From the NCBI GenBank assembly GCA_964030785.1, contig OZ034979.1:10518883-10582882 (forward strand): DNA of 64,000 bases. The letters run 5' to 3'. Origin of the DNA: Siderastrea siderea (taxonomy: Eukaryota > Cnidaria > Anthozoa > Scleractinia > Rhizangiidae). A model generated the notes under the pieces. That model did no database searches, was not told the DNA's origin, and was given only the letters and a program-made list of their open reading frames with translations. This document shows positions 17,749-29,247 of this stretch, piece by piece (position 1 is the first letter of the stretch; each line of letters begins with the position of its first letter). A program made the position numbers and the translations under genes.

Positions 17749-18007
17749 ATGAGTTGGTATTGTGAATTTTGTCAGAAAAGTTGCAGTATGAAAAGAAAGA
17801 AAGAACATCAACAGACTAAATTTCATAAAAAAAAATGAAGAAAGTGACAGACGTGCTGCGGATTTTGAAAATTTTATAACATATAATTATCGAGATATGA
17901 TAAGCCAGTATGAAGGTAAGTATCTTTCACATTACTTAGAAATGAGTACGAATATCTATAAAGGTCTCAAGAAACAGTTTAAGGAAAAATACAAGAATGA
18001 GATATAA
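17749..18007 (+). pseudogene. Frameshifted C2H2-type zinc-finger paralogue
   Basis: Starts MSWYCEFCQ and has the same C-x2-C ... H-x5-H finger as the next gene, but the frame is lost at a run of nine A at about 17826-17834. After the shift it again matches the next gene (DFENFITYNYRDMISQY ... HYLEMS) to a stop at 18005-18007. The two genes are tandem duplicates. The A run makes an assembly indel as likely as a real mutation. Confidence 0.7.
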
Positions 18008-18034
18008 GGATTAAAATTTATATACACATACAAC

Positions 18035-18295
18035 ATGGAAAGGTATTGTGAATTTTGTTTCATGGTTTATGAAAGTCCAAAAAAAAAGAAAGAACATCTA
18101 CAAACTGAATATCATGTGAAAAAAGAAAAACGTGCACGACGTGAGGAAAATTTTGAAAATTATATACAACAGCATTATCCACAAATGATGAGTCAGTATA
18201 AAGGAACGACACTAGTACACTACTTGGAAATGAGCAAGAAAATCTATACAAATCTGAAAATACAGTTTGATGAAAATTACATGAAAGACATTTAA
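18035..18295 (+). CDS. Small C2H2-type zinc-finger protein
   Basis: 86 aa. N-terminal YCEFCFMVYESPKKKKEHL with a downstream His gives a U1/matrin-like C-x2-C-x12-H-x5-H finger. A charged helical part with FENYIQQHYPQMMSQY and HYLEMSKKIY follows. It is the intact copy of a duplicated pair. It may bind DNA or RNA; role unknown. Confidence 0.65.
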   Translation: MERYCEFCFMVYESPKKKKEHLQTEYHVKKEKRARREENFENYIQQHYPQMMSQYKGTTLVHYLEMSKKIYTNLKIQFDENYMKDI

Positions 18296-18320
18296 AAATA
18301 AAAACATATAGTATAAATAC

Positions 18321-18518
18321 ATGGAAGTAAATAATTTCAAGAGAGGTCGAGGTAGACCAAGAATATTCACTGATGATGAGAGAAGACAACGTAAAACAAC
18401 ATACATGCTAAATGTAGAATGGTATTGTGATATATGTAAAACAGGTCGCAATTATACACTAGCTGGGAAAACCTGTCATTTGAAAACAAAAAAGCACCAA
18501 AAAAATTCTAAAAAATAA
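18321..18518 (+). CDS. AT-hook/zinc-finger small protein
   Basis: 65 aa. An AT-hook-like RGRGRPR (about 8-14) is followed by a finger of the form YCDIC ... HLKTKKH (about 35-59). The two modules suggest binding to the element's own AT-rich DNA. Similar small basic finger proteins occur beside the polymerase in other cnidarian Polintons, as I remember them. Confidence 0.65.
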   Translation: MEVNNFKRGRGRPRIFTDDERRQRKTTYMLNVEWYCDICKTGRNYTLAGKTCHLKTKKHQKNSKK

Positions 18519-18608
18519 CATAGTTCAAAGGATTCATAATTGGATCACTTGAATTGATTCAAACGCACTGATAATTATTTAAAAAAATAAAATATATAGT
18601 AATATTAT

Positions 18609-18851
18609 ATGTTGAAATTCATAAAATTAGAACAAAAAATAGCATTAATCAATAATGAAATAGATAAGAAATTTAGATCAATCACTTGTAAATACTGTCA
18701 TTCAATGGCGACACATGTACTAATTACTGGAGAGTATTCTAACTATGAAGTAAGTATAATATGCCATAAATGTTCAGATCGTATAAACAAATTAAAAGGC
18801 TATCAACTTGATCTTATGGGATTTGTTGACTCCTATAAATTAGCCATTTAA
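18609..18851 (+). CDS. Small double-CxxC protein
   Basis: 80 aa with CKYC (27-30) and CHKC (52-55), a four-Cys zinc-ribbon layout between two helices. Preceded by ATATAGTAATATTAT just before the ATG, without TCTAA. Function unknown; its place next to the polymerase gene suggests an early replication or regulatory factor. Confidence 0.6.
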   Translation: MLKFIKLEQKIALINNEIDKKFRSITCKYCHSMATHVLITGEYSNYEVSIICHKCSDRINKLKGYQLDLMGFVDSYKLAI

Positions 18852-18903
18852 AAACGCACACTAAACTATTTAAAAATATTTCACTATAGATATAGTATCT
18901 ATA

Positions 18904-21900
18904 ATGAGATCAGAAAAAAAATCTAATAATATTAATATGGATAAAGCTAGTTTGAAGAAACTCAGCAAATCGCAACTCATCAAATTGCTTATGAAGCAAG
19001 ATAATAACACGCCCATTTTACAAAAAAGACCAGTACCTGCGCCTCGTAAGAGTGTCAAAGAGATGGTCAAACGGTACGAAGAAAACATTATTCTTCCACC
19101 AATGCAGTTCAGGGATAATTACAAACCAATCCCAAAACAAAGAACTGTTAAAAGAAAACCGGTTCCTACACCTAGAACCGTAATTAAACAAATCGACAAA
19201 GCTTTAAACGGTTTTGTAAAATCTTATGAAATCGATCTAAGAAATGATAAAGATCCTCTTATTCAAATGCAAAATACACGAAAAGGTGTAGAACGTCAAT
19301 TATCTATTTTATTGAATGAAATGAAAGGCTTGAAATACGTTGAAACATTGAAAGTCACTTTCGAAAAAATATCATCTGATGTAATAATTGAAAAGTCAGC
19401 ATATTTCAATAGCGCAAGTCAAACAATAATCAACCAAGTGGGAATCAGTGAATCATTAAAAATTTCTTCAGAAAACATCATAAACAAAATAGCTCAATGG
19501 ATATCAGAAGGATCAGGATGGACTGTAAAAGAAATTAATGACCATTACCTAAACATTGCTAAATATGAGCCTATGAAGGGATCCTCATATATCCAACTTC
19601 CTGAAGAACTGCGAAACAGTGCTAAAGGTTTAATAAACATGAAAAATAAGGATAATGAATGCTTCCGATGGTGTCATATTAGACATATAAATCCACAAGA
19701 AAAATATCCTCAAAGAATAAAAAAGGTTGACAAACAATACATTGAAAAATTAAATTACTCCGGTATTGAATTCCCAGTTTGTGTCAAACATTACAACAAA
19801 ATTGAGAAGCAAAACAGCATCAATATAAATGTATTCGGCTATGAAAACAAACAACCTTACCCCATCTATATTTCAAAAGAAAAGAATGAAGATCATATGG
19901 AACTACTTTTAATAACTGAAAATGAGAACAATCATTATGTTCTTATAAAAGATTTCAACAAATTCATGTATAACCAAACAAAACATGAACATAGAAAACA
20001 CTTTTGTATGCACTGTCTGCAATGTTTTAGTTCTGACAGGGTATTGATCAATCATAAAGATATTTGCATACAAGTTAATGGCACTCAAGCAATTAAAATG
20101 CCAACTAAAGATAACAATATATTAAAATTCAACAACTTTCATAAACAGCAACCTGTACCATTTGTTATTTATGCTGATTTCGAGGCTATCACAGAGAAAA
20201 TTCATGGATGTCAACAAGAAGGTAAGAAATCATATACTGAGGCTTACCAAAAACATACCGACTGTGGATATGGATATAAGGTTGTCTGCTGTTATGACGA
20301 CAAATATACCAAACCAATACAACTATATAGAGGTGAAAATGCTGTTTACAAATTCATGGAAAATATTTTAGAAGAAGTAAAATGGTGTAAAAAAGTAATG
20401 AAAAAACATTTTAATAAACCATTGAAAATGAGTAATGAGGATGAGCAGGAATTCAAAAAATCAACGAGATGCCACATCTGTGATAAGAAATATAATGAAG
20501 AAGACATCCGTGTAAGAGATCATTGTCATATTACAGGTGTATTCAGAGGATCAGCACACCAAGACTGTAATTTGAAACTAAAAATGAAGCCTGAAGAAAT
20601 AAAAATTCCTGTTATATTCCATAATTTGAGGGGTTATGACAGCCATTTCATAATGCAAAAATTAGGTCAAATAGTCAAAAAGCACACATACAAAAATAAT
20701 AAAGGAGAGGATAAACAAATGAATATCAATGCTATTCCAAATAACATGGAAAAGTATATGGCTTTTATGCTTGGCAATCATCTTACCTTTATTGACAGTT
20801 TCCAATTCATGAGCTCAAGTTTGGATAAATTAGTTAGCAACTTACCAGCAGAAGCTCTAAAGTATACTAGCGAACGGTTCAAAAAAGAAAAATTAAGTCT
20901 TATGACCCGTAAGGGAGTTTATCCTTATGATTACATGGATAGTTTTGATAAATTCAACAAAACAGAATTACCAACTAAAGAAGAATTTTACAGCATATTG
21001 ATTGATGAGCATATTTCAAATGAAGATTATACCCATGCTCAAAATGTTTGGAATACATTTAAATTGCAGACAATGGGTGAATACCATAATTTATATCTCA
21101 AGTCTGATATTCTTTTATTAGCTGATGTGTTTGAAAATTTCCGTAGAACATGTATTTAGTATTATAAATTAGACCCATGTCACTATTTTACATCACCTGG
21201 TTTGTCTTGGGATGCTATGTTAAAGATGACTAATATTAAATTAGAACTAATGACTGACATCAACATGTTTCAATTCATTGAAAAAGGTATGCGTGGAGGA
21301 ATTAGTTATATAGCCAACAGATATGGTAAAGCAAACAATAAGTACATGAAAGAATACGATGAGAAGGCGCCCTCAAAGTATATAATGTACTTGGATGCTA
21401 ATAATTTATACGGCTCGGCGATGTCACAGCATCTCCCTGTCGGTAATTTCAGATGGATGACAGAAAAGCAAATCAGCAAACTAAATGTAGCCAGATATAA
21501 TGAAAATAGTGAAAAGGGGTTAATACTAGAAGTTGATCTAGAATATCCCAAAGAGTTGCATAACCTTCATAATGACTACCCATTGGCTGCTGAGAGGGTT
21601 TGTGTAAAAAAAAATATGCTGTCTGATTATTGTAAAAAGATAGCTACAAAGTATAATATATCAACAGGACTAGTACATAAACTAATCCCAACATTATCAA
21701 ATAAAGAAAAATATGTTCTGCATTACAGAAACTTGCAGATGTATATTGATCTTGGATTAAAATTGAAAAAGATCCATAGAGTATTAGAATTTGATCAGTC
21801 ACCATGGTTGAAGCAATATATTGATTTCAACACACAAAAACGATCGCAAGCAAAAAACGCATTCGAAAAAGATTTCTTCAAACTTATGAATAACTCAGTA

Positions 21901-22650
21901 TTTGGTAAAACAATGGAAAACATTAGAAAACGTGTTGATGTACGTCTTATCACAGATGGTAAAAAACTATTAAAAATGTCTTCTAAACCTACTTTTGTAT
22001 GCAGTAAAATATTCAATGAAAATCTGGTAGCAGTTCACAAGATCAAAGAAGTACTAACTCTTAATCGGCCGGCTTATGTGGGTATGTGTATTCTTGATCT
22101 AAGCAAAACATTGATGTATGATTTTCATTATAATTACATAAAACAGAAGTATGGAGACAAAGCCAAGCTGCTATTCACTGATACAGACTCATTAACTTAT
22201 GAAATTCAGACTGAAGATATTTACCAAGACTTTTGGAATGATAAAGATAAATTTGACAACAGTGACTATCCAGAAAGTTCCCAGTATTTCAGCAAAGCAA
22301 ACAAAAAAGTAATTGGAAAATTTAAAGATGAAGCAGCTGGAATTCCAATAACAGAATTCGTCGGTTTGCGATCAAAAATGTATAGCTACATAAAAGACAA
22401 CCAGAAAGTGGGAAAAACAGCCAAGGGAATCAAGAAGAACATAATAAAGAACAACATCAAACATGAAGATTATAAAGAAGTACTATTTAATAACAAACAA
22501 ATACATCATACCATGAAAACTATTCGAAGCAGCAAACATCAACTTGGAAGTTATGAAATAAACAAAGTGTCACTCAGCTGTTTCGACGATAAACGATATA
22601 TAGCAAACGATGGAATCAACAGTTTCTCTTACGGACATTATGCAATCTGA
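18904..22650 (+). pseudogene. Protein-primed type-B DNA polymerase, one in-frame stop
   Basis: A continuous frame of about 1,248 codons broken only by TAG at 21157-21159. The N-terminal extension has two PxPxPR motifs (RPVPAPR, RKPVPTPR). A Cys/His finger lies at about 20008-20070. Exonuclease motifs are Exo I YADFEAI (about 20170-20190), Exo II HNLRGYDSHF (about 20615-20650) and Exo III YLKSDILLLADVF (about 21090-21130). A CHIC ... RDHCHITG ... AHQDCN cluster (about 20470-20575) resembles the endonuclease VII zinc site. After the stop come Pol A YLDANNLYGSAM (about 21389-21424), Pol B FFKLMNNSVFGK (about 21874-21909) and Pol C FTDTDSL (about 22176-22196), all with key residues. The stop separates proofreading from polymerase domains, so this copy is probably inactive unless the stop is read through or is an assembly error. 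Confidence 0.9.
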
Positions 22651-22654
22651 AGAT

Positions 22655-22838
22655 GTGACGTCACGCCACAGCTGTGGCGTTTTGTGGTTGACCGAGATCA
22701 TACGATAGTCTCATGTCATTGACACAATAGCTATTAGTAATGACGTCACTCCACAGCTGTGGCGTTTTGTGGCTTAATATTATTTAAACCCATTGACACA
22801 ATAGCTATCAGTGATGACGTCACGCCACAGCTGTGGCG
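22655..22838. promoter_or_regulatory. Three CRE plus E-box palindrome modules
   Basis: TGACGTCA is followed within a few bases by CCACAGCTGTGG three times: 22656-22678, 22741-22762 and 22815-22837. In copies 1 and 3 the second part is a perfect 16-bp palindrome, CGCCACAGCTGTGGCG. Copies 2 and 3 are also preceded by CATTGACACAATAGCTAT. TGACGTCA is the canonical CREB/ATF site and CAGCTG an E-box core. This lies between the polymerase stop and the right TIR and has no counterpart at the left end. Confidence 0.8.
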
Positions 22839-22883
22839 GTCTCCATACAAGTTCCGCAAGCACAGTCTATTTTTCTGTTCACT

Positions 22884-22961
22884 ACAAACTTTACTGACAA
22901 ACTTTACTGACAAACTTTACTGACAAACTTTACTGACAAACTTTACTGACAAACTTTACTT
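22884..22961. repeat. 13-bp tandem repeat in right TIR
   Basis: Six copies of ACAAACTTTACTG, the inverted partner of the array at 6599-6674. Confidence 0.95.
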
Positions 22962-23438
22962 CAAATACAAGTTCATCTGATATTACATGACAATCTGATG
23001 ACTCATCGGGAAAGTCCCATTTCATCATAAACTTCCTGTTTTCACCAGACATGTCCAGACTTGTTTCTTAGAAAAACTTCCTGCTTTTCCGAGAATTCTA
23101 AACTTCCTGCAGTGTGGCGTCACGTGAAGGAATAATGCGTTGGATACATCATGACAAAAAACATATAGTATCCAAATCCAAATAATTGCGCTCATGAAAT
23201 AAAAACATATAGTATCCAAATAATTGCGCCCATGAAATAAAATACATATAGTTATCCATAAAATAAAAACATATAGATTTCCCAAAAATGGATCTTGTAT
23301 ATAGTAAACCATCACATAAAAAAGCGACCATCGCTCTTATCTCTACGAGTTAAGGCTCTGGCCGCACGTATCCTCACCAAAAGTTGGTGATAAAAGATAT
23401 ATAGTGGAAAATGAATCTCATATAATGGTAGCCATTAT

Positions 23439-23515
23439 AGTAGTTATAGAGTTGGCGTTGTTCAAGATCAGTTTTGCTTCAAAACTGGTCTCGAACCGCC
23501 AACTCTATAACTACT
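23439..23515. repeat. Terminal hairpin in right TIR
   Basis: 77 nt folding like the left terminal hairpin: the 19-bp outer stem is perfect and the inner stem carries a few mismatches. Read from the end inwards it has the same orientation as the left one. Confidence 0.9.
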
Positions 23516-23521
23516 ATAACG
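23516..23521. repeat. Polinton target-site duplication, right
   Basis: ATAACG, identical to 6105-6110. Confidence 0.95.
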
Positions 23522-24678
23522 AAAAATAGGCTGTTGATAAAAATAGAAATCGTACCCGCTATTCACGGGTTGTTAAACGTGAACATCTTTAGACAAAACG
23601 ATATTTCCTTTTGCTGCCTGTTTTTTCTTTTTTATTCGTACTTCTTTTTAAATTCTTTTTTTCTCGAGTTAGAAGGCTAGCAAAACAAATTGAGACAGCT
23701 ATCGAATGGATTTTTTCCGAAAGCAGAGTGAGATGAAAGAAAAAAAGATCCATATTTCACCTTTTCCACCGAATTGGTTCAAAGCTACAATTTATCCCAA
23801 ACTGTGTAACCGAAAATGCTATAAAGTTCATCTACTACAAATTTTAAACTTTTTGCTGTGCCTGAGGAAACCAACAGTGTCGTAATTGGCCAGGTTACTA
23901 TTCCCACACACGTGTAGAAGCAGTTCGCAAAGATTTGGTTAGTCAATTGAACACATCGCTCAGTTAGTTTTCGAATATATTATCACTAATCGCTCTCATT
24001 ACTTGGTTGGAGTACCATACGAAGGTAAGAACTTTTTTTAAGATTTGAATACACGAAGTTTGTTTGAATTATTGCCATGTTTAGTGAAAACAAAGACTAA
24101 GATTATAAATGTATAAAATTCACGCCAGCGCAGGAAAATCTTCGGCTATCCGTGGCAACAATTTTACATCTCGCTAAGTTTTAAACGAAGTAGTCTGTTT
24201 CCTTTCTGGACATGAAAACTGCTATTTGGGGGAAAAGTTAGAAGTGAAATATCCTTTACTCATTCTTCGAAGCAAGCGATTTCTTGGTGATTGGCTGTGC
24301 ACCTTTGTAATTTCATTCATCAAATTTACATTTCATCGTTTACTTTGCTGTTTTGGCAAACAATGTGTCTTTTTCACTAGCCAATTTTATCCTTCGCTTT
24401 TCTGATCGCCTTAAGCTTAAATCAGCTCTACACTTCCCTTATATTCAAAACAGTTTTCATGATAAGTTATCACTTAAAACCCATGAAATAGATATTTGAG
24501 GGTAGTTGTTATGAAATTATTTAATCGGCGCAGTCTATTCCACCGCTATTAAAAGGCCAACCGTTTGACATGACCCTCACCTATCCATATTTCATTTCAC
24601 CATACAGCTTCCCGTTATGTGATGTATCTGAAGTTCCTTCTGATAATGCTTGTTTTCAATGTATCGCACATAACCGCG
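23522..24678. other. Upstream region of the Academ-like gene
   Basis: No open frame of note. This is the part of the composite transposon between the Polinton insertion point and the transposase-like gene, and presumably held its promoter. TTAAAAC and CACGTG-type words occur, but no clear TATA box can be assigned. Confidence 0.4.
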
Positions 24679-27600
24679 ATGACAGAACAAGATGATGGTA
24701 GTAGCGTGGACTGGACAAAATGTATTTAGTACCAGGAAACCTCAGAACCGCTCCAATGCCCAGGAAACTCCCGAAGATCGGATATAGAGTGTGGAACAGG
24801 CTACCACACCTTGGCTAGTAACATTATTCAATTTAGTGAAATTCGAAGCTTGCCAATACCCATAAATGTTGAGAAGCTGGATGAGGGTGGAGGGATTGCA
24901 GAAACGCTTATGCAGCGAAAAGCAAAATTGCACAAATCCTGCAGAAATAAATTAAGTAACATGAAGCTGAAAAGAGCAGACAAACGGAAAGGACAAGAAG
25001 AGCCTGAATCCCCCCAACGTTCTAAATTTACAAGGGCGTGTTCTGGCGCAACCACTTCGAAAGCCGAAAAAGCTGCTTTTTCTGTGGAGGTTCCTCGGAA
25101 ACGCTTCATGAAGCCTCGACTTTTAATATAGATACAAGGGTTCGCGAGTGCGCGCATCAGTTGCAAGACAAGGTGTTAATTGCGAAATTGAGTGCAGGCG
25201 ATATGATTTCTCAAGAAGCAGTTTATCATGCGAAATGCCTGGTAGCACTTTATAACAAAGCGGAGAGGTCGAAACAGAGTACAATTGATGGAAATGAAAA
25301 GAGAATCCAAGGTATCGCCTTAGCACAACTAGTTGCATATATAGAAGAAACGCGCGCCGAGACAAAGGGTAGCGCTCCGACAGTGTTTCGGCTAGCAGAA
25401 CTTACGGACATGTGTTCTAACCTTCTGGCACAACTTGGAGCGGAGGTGTCTGGCCGAGTTCACTCTACTGATCTTAAAGAAAGGCTCTTAGCAAATGTTC
25501 CAGGTCTTCAGGCTCACAAGAGAGGGTGAGACATTTTTCTAGCATTCAATGAAGAAGTTGCTACTGCGCTTCAACAGGCTTGCGAACGCGATTTTGCCAA
25601 AGAAGCGATGACCCTCCTTAAGGCAACGAGGATAATTCGTAGGGATATGCTGGACACAAAATCAAAGTTCAACGGCACATTTAACAACCGTTGTCAGCAG
25701 GAATCGGTCCCAGAGTCTCTGAAAAACATTAATTGGAATGATTTTAGGGGGACCAGATATCAAGACCCAGTCAAGCGATATGACAGAAGCGCAGACAAGT
25801 CTAAGTATTTTTCAACTGATGCTTTTCAATGCAACCAAAAGGCGCCGTGACAGCGGTACAACAGGTGCTTCATATTACCATTCCAGAAATCGCGAGCCGC
25901 CACTGCCCATTTATCTAGGCCTCATGACTCACGCAGAAACGCGAAAGCGTACACTTATTGATAAGTTCTACAATCTGGGATTGTCGATCTCGTATGATAG
26001 AGTGTTGGAATTATCGACTGACATGGGAAACAGTGTTTGCGCGCACTTTGAATCAGCGGGAGTCGTTTGTCCGCCTAAGCTTCTTAAAGGGGTTTTCACA
26101 ACTGCTGCCGTGGACAATACTGACCACAACCCGAGTTCTGTAACTGCGCAAGGTGCTTTCCATGGAACTGGCATATCGTTATTTCAACATCCCACTTCCG
26201 ATGCCCCAGGAGAAGAGCGAGAGGTGGTGAGCATTGACAATCAGCCTTCGAAGACAAAGCGTCTTGCTCGACTTCCGGATTCTTACACAGCCGTAAGACC
26301 AGTTATCCTTCCCAAGAACGAGCCAGATGTTCCTCCTCTTCAAGGTCCGTTTGTACGAATCTGCCCTGGAATGAAAGAAGCATTCAGTTTAGAGTATAAA
26401 TGGCTAGAGCATGTAAGAGATGAGCTGAACAGAGCAATATCACAAAATATCTTGCAAATCTCTTGGGCAGCGTTCCACGCAAACAAGCTACTTCCTAATC
26501 GAGAAAATCAGTTGAGTAGAAGCTCGTTGCTACCTTTATTTCAAGAAGAAGCAGCTTCAGCGGCTATGATTTGCCATGCTATCGACGTCATTACAAAAGC
26601 AGTGAACTTCCTACATCAAGGGCAGGTTCCAGTTCTCGCCTGCGATCAGCCACTTTATGCCATTGCCAAGAAGATTCAATGGAACTTTCCGACAGTGTAT
26701 GGTGAGAAAAAGCTGGTGGTAATGTTCGGTGGATTTCATACTGAGCTTGCAGCTCTCAAGGCACTAGGAAGCTGGATAGAGGATAGTGGTTGGACCAGCG
26801 TTTTAGTACAGGCTGGCGTGACAACTCCAGGTACTGCTGATTCTTTTCTCAAAGCTTCGCACGTTTCACGCACCCGCCACGCACATCAAGTTACTGCTGC
26901 TGCTCTGTATATCCTTATGGATAAGGCATACAAGACCTATCGGGAGGGTGTTGATGAAGGAGAAGAGCCCAAGTCATTCAGCGACTGGCGCAAGCAAGCA
27001 GAGCTAGAAAGTCCACAATTTCATTATTGGTCGCTTACGCTTCACTTCCAGCACACCATTCTGATATTCGTCCGGTCTTTGAGGGAAGGGAACTTTCAAC
27101 TTTACAAGGATGCCTGCAAATCGCTAGCGCCGTGGTTTTTTGCTTTAGACCGTACCCACTACGCGAGATGGCTGCCAGTTCATATTCGCGATATGGAATG
27201 TCTTGAAACAGAAATTCCAGCAATAGCCGCAGAGTTCAAGAACGGTAATTTTGTAGTGAATAAAACCAACCGTGCATTTTCCTCGCTTCCCATTGATCAA
27301 GCGCATGAGCAAAATAACAAGATCGTCAAAGTTGACGGAGGAGCTATTGGCTTAACAGAGAGTTCAACTCAATTATTGCGCTGGATGGTATCTGGACCAG
27401 AAATGTCAAGAATAATCAACGATTTCGAGTTGTCCCAGGAATTGGTCAGGAATATAGCGATTCAAGAAGAGCAAGAAGATTTACACCACCACGAGCAAGT
27501 GAAAGGGGTCCAAAACACTTTTCGGAATCAAGTGAACGCAGTTTGTAGCACCATTGAAGAAATGGGCAACCCCTTCGCAGACCAAACTGGAGATTTGTTT

Positions 27601-29247
27601 GTGCTAGACACCCGTGACATTGCGGATTCCAAGGTTGTTGAAACGGTCAGAACTGTAGAGCAACTAGGCAAGGATCAGTATCAGCAGTTTGTTACCAAAA
27701 GGCTGCAGGAGAGAACAACACCACTGTTTGATACAATCCAGAAAAACAAGCTGCCACTATTCGGCAGTCTTCCCGCTACAAAAGAGAAGTGTAGCGATAA
27801 ACTCAAGATAGCATCACTAAAAAGCAACTGCTCTCTGTTTTCCCGTCTTTACGTTTCATGTCAGGTCAGGGATGGCGATTTGGAAGTATTCTTTGGTCAC
27901 GAGAACCAGAGTTTTCCCCCTTCGTTATCTCAGTATGGGAAGCTCAGATCTGGTACCAAATCGGATTTATTATCGTGTCTCGAGAAGAATGGACCAGCGC
28001 ACGCACAAAGGCCATCTGTTGAAGCTCTGCTACTAGATGGTGCAGCCATCGTTAACATGCTTAAACCTGGAGCCTCCAAGACATTTCAAGAATACAGCGA
28101 GACCGTCTTCCTTCCATACATAACAAACCAGTTAAGGAATGTCGTGAAGGTGGATGTGGTATGGGACAGATACCTCCCGGGCAGTCATAAAGATTCTGCA
28201 CGAAGCAAGAGAGAAAAGGGTATCCGTAGACGCGTCAGACCGGACACCAGGATCCCAGGAAAATGGACAGCCTTCTTGAGGGTTGATGAGAACAAAGAGG
28301 AACTTTTCCTTTACCTGGCTGAGCAGCTTACCACAATTGGAACTGACCATGGAGAAGTAGTATCTACTAAACAAGAGTCAGTAGTCTTTAACAATGACAG
28401 AACGGAAGCCGCAGATCTATCACCTTGCACACACGAAGAAGCCGATCTGAGGCTCCTACTACATGCCGCTGACGCTGCAAGACGTGGGTACACTAAAGTA
28501 ATGGTACGCACTGTCGATACGGATGTTGTAGTCATCTCAGTTGCAAAATTCCAATACCTTTCCGTGTCCGAGCTTTGGATTGAGTTTGGCGTTGGCAAAC
28601 ACCTGAAATATTTGCCAGAACACGACATATCCCGTAGTATTGGCGAAGAAAAGTCACAAGCTCTCCTCGCATTTCACGCCTTCACAGGCTGTGATCAAAC
28701 GTCGTCTTTTGCCCACTGTGGCAAAAAGACAGCATGGGAAGCGTGGGGCGCGTTCAATGAGGTGACGGCAGCTTTCCGAGCTCTTAGCAATGCTCCAACG
28801 GTGGATGTTGTGGATGAGGTGATGCCTATTCTTGAGCGATACGTCACCATCATGTATGATCGTACCAGCACTTGCATGAAAGTAAATGATGCACGAAGGG
28901 ACCTATTTACACGTAAAGGGAGAGATATTGAAGCCATTCCTCCCACCTCAGATGCCTTACGTCAACATTCAAAGAGGTCCACGTACCAGGCTGGCCACTG
29001 CTGGGGCAATTCTTTGGTGCCGTCTCCTCCGTTTCCGTGTCCAAGTGAATGGGGCTGGGTGAAAGTCGCTAATGATATGTGGGCGCCCTTGTGGATGACA
29101 ATTCCCCAGGCATCACAGGGCTGTTAGGAGCTATTGAAATGTGGTTGCAAGAGTGAAAGAGGTTGTGCAGGACGATGCAAATGCGTTAAAGCCGAACTGC
29201 CGTGCACAGCACTGTGCAATTGCGCTGGGCTGTGCGACCGAGAATGA
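24679..29247 (+). pseudogene. Academ-like transposase with XPG/PIN-like nuclease domain, broken
   Basis: The remains of a protein of about 1,500 aa. It starts at ATG 24679 (MTEQDDGSSVDWTKC). An N-terminal part has a WHKSC-type Cys/His site, then CFFCGG ... LHEAST ... YHAKCL (about 25070-25240). A 1,129-codon open frame (25738-29127) follows. Near its end are EEADLRLLLHAA, RTVDTDVVVIS and HAFTGCDQTSSF (about 28436-28710), three acidic motifs like those of XPG/FEN-type PIN nucleases. A Cys-rich CXC tail follows (about 29140-29238: CGCKSERGCAGRCKC and CNCAGLC). The family is widely multiplied in cnidarians; assignment to Academ is from memory of its XPG plus Cys-rich layout and is uncertain. Breaks: TAG 24727, frameshift near 25060, TGA 25527, frameshift at about 25740-25800, TAG 29125. 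Confidence 0.7.

Larger units (their letters stand above)
6111..23515 (+). mobile_element. Polinton/Maverick, complete 17,405 bp
   Basis: A full-length virus-like DNA transposon. It has long terminal inverted repeats that begin AG and end CT, a 6-bp target duplication, and the full Polinton core set: type-B DNA polymerase, retroviral-type integrase with chromodomain, A32-type packaging ATPase, adenain-type cysteine protease, major capsid protein and penton. It also has a fibre-like gene, a PLA2-domain protein and small zinc-finger genes. Genes are tightly packed and split into a minus-strand block (7.3-10.4 kb) and a plus-strand block (10.5-22.7 kb). The breaks seen are in-frame stops at 10986, 14834 and 21157, a doubtful protease start near 14945, and a frameshift in a small zinc-finger gene near 17830. 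Overall decay is slight. Confidence 0.97.
22845..23515. repeat. Right terminal inverted repeat
   Basis: 671 bp, the inverted partner of 6111-6712, starting at ATACAAGTTCCGC and ending at AACTCTATAACTACT. It is longer than the left copy because of extra ATATAGTATCCAAAT-type units at about 23160-23230. Confidence 0.95.
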
